Of a DNA stretch of 5,127 nucleotides, positions 3,791 to 5,127 are shown one piece after another (the stretch's first letter is position 1; each line of letters starts with the position of its first letter). Source of the DNA: Ruthenibacterium sp. (GTDB lineage: Bacteria > Bacillota > Clostridia > Oscillospirales > Ruminococcaceae); the NCBI GenBank assembly GCA_020025255.1, contig JAHHSK010000089.1:1-5127 (forward strand). Reading direction: 5' to 3'. Both the position numbers and the translations under genes were made by a program. The notes under the pieces were generated by a model. The model worked only from the letters and a program-made list of their open reading frames with translations. It did not search any database and had not been told where the DNA came from.

Positions 3791-5068
3791 ATGAATGATT
3801 TACTTTCTTTTCTTAAAAAAAGCCCAACGCGCTTTCATGCAGTGGCAGCCCTTGCCGAGGCGCTGGACAGCGCCGGATACACCCGCCTTTCCGAATGTGA
3901 CGACTGGCAGCTTGCCGTCGGCGGAAAATATTATGTTACGCGCAACGGATCCGCCCTGCTTGCCTTTCGAATTCCGCGCGCCGATTTTTCCGGATTCATG
4001 CTTTCAGCCAGCCACGGTGATTCCCCCACATTCCGCATTAAAGAAAACGCGGAAATCCCCGGCCCGGATGGCTATTTGCGCCTGAATGTGGAACGCTACG
4101 GCGGCATGCTTTGTGCCCCGTGGATGGATCGCCCGCTTACTGTGGGCGGGCGCGTTCTGGTACAAAACGGCAGTTCCCTGGAAACACGCCTTATTTACAT
4201 CGACCGCGATCTGCTGATGATTCCGAACGTTGCGATCCATATGAACCGTAAGGCCAATGACGGTTACTCCTACGATGCCAAAACCGATATGATCCCCGTT
4301 ATGGGCATCGGCTGTGCGCCGGATGCGTTCCGCCATGTGATCGCGCAAGCCGCCGGCTGCCATATCGAAGAAATTCTTGGGCATGATCTCTTTCTCTGCC
4401 TGCGTGAACCCGGCGTTACATGGGGCTTGCAGAATGAATTTGTTTCGGCTCCGCGCTTGGATGACCTGCAATGTGCTTACGGTTGCTTTGAAGGCTTTCT
4501 TTCCGCGCAGGAAAGCGAAAGTGTACCGGTTTATGCCCTTTTGGATAATGAGGAAGTGGGCAGCCTGACGAAACAGGGTGCGGACGGCACCTTCATCAGC
4601 GACCTGATCGATCGCATCTGCGCTGCATTCTCCCGTTCCCGCGTAAGCGCCCTTGCTAACAGCTTCCTTGTATCTGCGGATAACGCGCATGCCGTTCACC
4701 CGAATCATCCGGAATATACCGATGCAACGCATCGCCCTATGCCGAATGGCGGCGTTGTGATCAAATACGGGGTGCGTTATGCCACCGATGGCGCCTCTCA
4801 AGCTGTCTTTACCGCAATATGCCGCAAAGCTGATGTTCCCTTGCAGCACTTTTCCAACCGTTCCGATCTTGCCGGCGGCTCTACGCTCGGCAACATCGCC
4901 AATGCACATACCTCGGTCAACACCGTGGATATCGGTCTTGCCCAGCTTGCGATGCATTCTCCCTTTGAAACCGCCGGTGCGAAGGATACCGAATATCTGA
5001 TTCGTGCCATGACGTGCTTTTATTCTTCCTCCTTGACCGAAGTGAACGGGACATTTACATTAAAATAA
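3791..5068 (+). CDS. apeB: M18-family metalloaminopeptidase
   Basis: A 425-residue cytoplasmic enzyme of peptidase family M18 (aspartyl aminopeptidase / aminopeptidase I), which removes N-terminal residues from peptides with a binuclear metal centre. It opens with SFLKKSPTRFHAV, the usual M18 N-terminus. Metal ligands and catalytic residues aligned with the family are all visible: H75 in SASHGDSPTFRIK, D224 in RLDDL, E254-E255 in LDNEEVGS (catalytic Glu and ligand), D298 in SADNAHAVHPN, and H389 in QLAMHS. VAIHMNR (147-153) is a further conserved family segment. The length fits the shorter bacterial 'aminopeptidase 2' (apeB) group better than the roughly 460-residue apeA group, so the symbol is a reasonable but not certain choice. 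The frame is open for 201 codons upstream, overlapping the preceding regulator gene in another frame, but that part is not coding. It is a single unit with its own promoter and terminator. Substrate preference cannot be read from sequence. Confidence 0.93.
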   Translation: MNDLLSFLKKSPTRFHAVAALAEALDSAGYTRLSECDDWQLAVGGKYYVTRNGSALLAFRIPRADFSGFMLSASHGDSPTFRIKENAEIPGPDGYLRLNVERYGGMLCAPWMDRPLTVGGRVLVQNGSSLETRLIYIDRDLLMIPNVAIHMNRKANDGYSYDAKTDMIPVMGIGCAPDAFRHVIAQAAGCHIEEILGHDLFLCLREPGVTWGLQNEFVSAPRLDDLQCAYGCFEGFLSAQESESVPVYALLDNEEVGSLTKQGADGTFISDLIDRICAAFSRSRVSALANSFLVSADNAHAVHPNHPEYTDATHRPMPNGGVVIKYGVRYATDGASQAVFTAICRKADVPLQHFSNRSDLAGGSTLGNIANAHTSVNTVDIGLAQLAMHSPFETAGAKDTEYLIRAMTCFYSSSLTEVNGTFTLK

Positions 5069-5079
5069 ACGTCTTCCTT

Positions 5080-5118
5080 TACCGGCAGCCGCTTTTTGCA
5101 GCTGCCGGTATCTTTTTT
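5080..5118 (+). terminator. intrinsic terminator of the aminopeptidase gene
   Basis: TACCGGCAGC (5080-5089) and GCTGCCGGTA (5101-5110) form a perfect 10-bp GC-rich stem with an 11-base loop, followed by TCTTTTTT. It starts 11 bases after the stop codon. Confidence 0.92.
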
Positions 5119-5127
5119 GCCGCAAAA

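Noticed and set aside
4004..4957. 317-codon minus-strand frame opposite the aminopeptidase
   Set aside because: Shadow frame of a well-conserved enzyme. Its composition mirrors the sense codons and it has no independent start signals.

Overview
The window looks like chromosomal DNA of a low-to-moderate GC Firmicute, most likely a gut-type clostridium (Oscillospirales-like). This is inferred from strong AGGAGG-type ribosome binding sites, TATAAT promoters with extended -10 (TGn) elements, intrinsic terminators with U tails, and the protein types present. No rRNA, tRNA, CRISPR array, transposase or integrase is visible. All genes seem to be single transcription units with their own promoter and/or terminator.

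Layout. (1) At the left edge, on the minus strand, are the first 15 codons of a secreted or lipoprotein gene. A good sigma-A-type promoter lies about 220 nt upstream. The roughly 215-nt leader between them is rich in complementary segments: a 10-bp perfect long-range pairing, an 11-bp closing stem with two bulges, a separate 7-bp hairpin and a competing hairpin near the RBS. This is the best candidate here for an undescribed regulatory RNA. (2) 526-1533 (+) encodes a type I (cytoplasmic) L-asparaginase with all catalytic residues present. (3) A bidirectional terminator separates it from the convergent minus-strand gene 1663-2163, an XRE-type DNA-binding protein with a C-terminal membrane anchor. 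(4) 2164-2520 is a divergent control region: an extended -10 promoter and a 166-nt GC-rich leader for the membrane-anchored regulator, then a 29-bp near-perfect palindrome overlapping the -35 of the rightward promoter. (5) 2521-3576 (+) encodes a second XRE regulator with a long TPR-like C-terminal domain, closed by a strong terminator. (6) 3791-5068 (+) encodes an M18-family zinc/cobalt aminopeptidase with its own promoter and terminator.

How they may work together. The two enzymes, asparaginase and aminopeptidase, both serve intracellular amino-acid recovery, but each is monocistronic and nothing in the sequence ties them into one operon. The two divergent regulators share a control region and could cross- or auto-regulate through the palindrome; this is inference. 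The most interesting signals are the structured minus-strand leader at the left edge and the palindromic operator candidate between the regulators.
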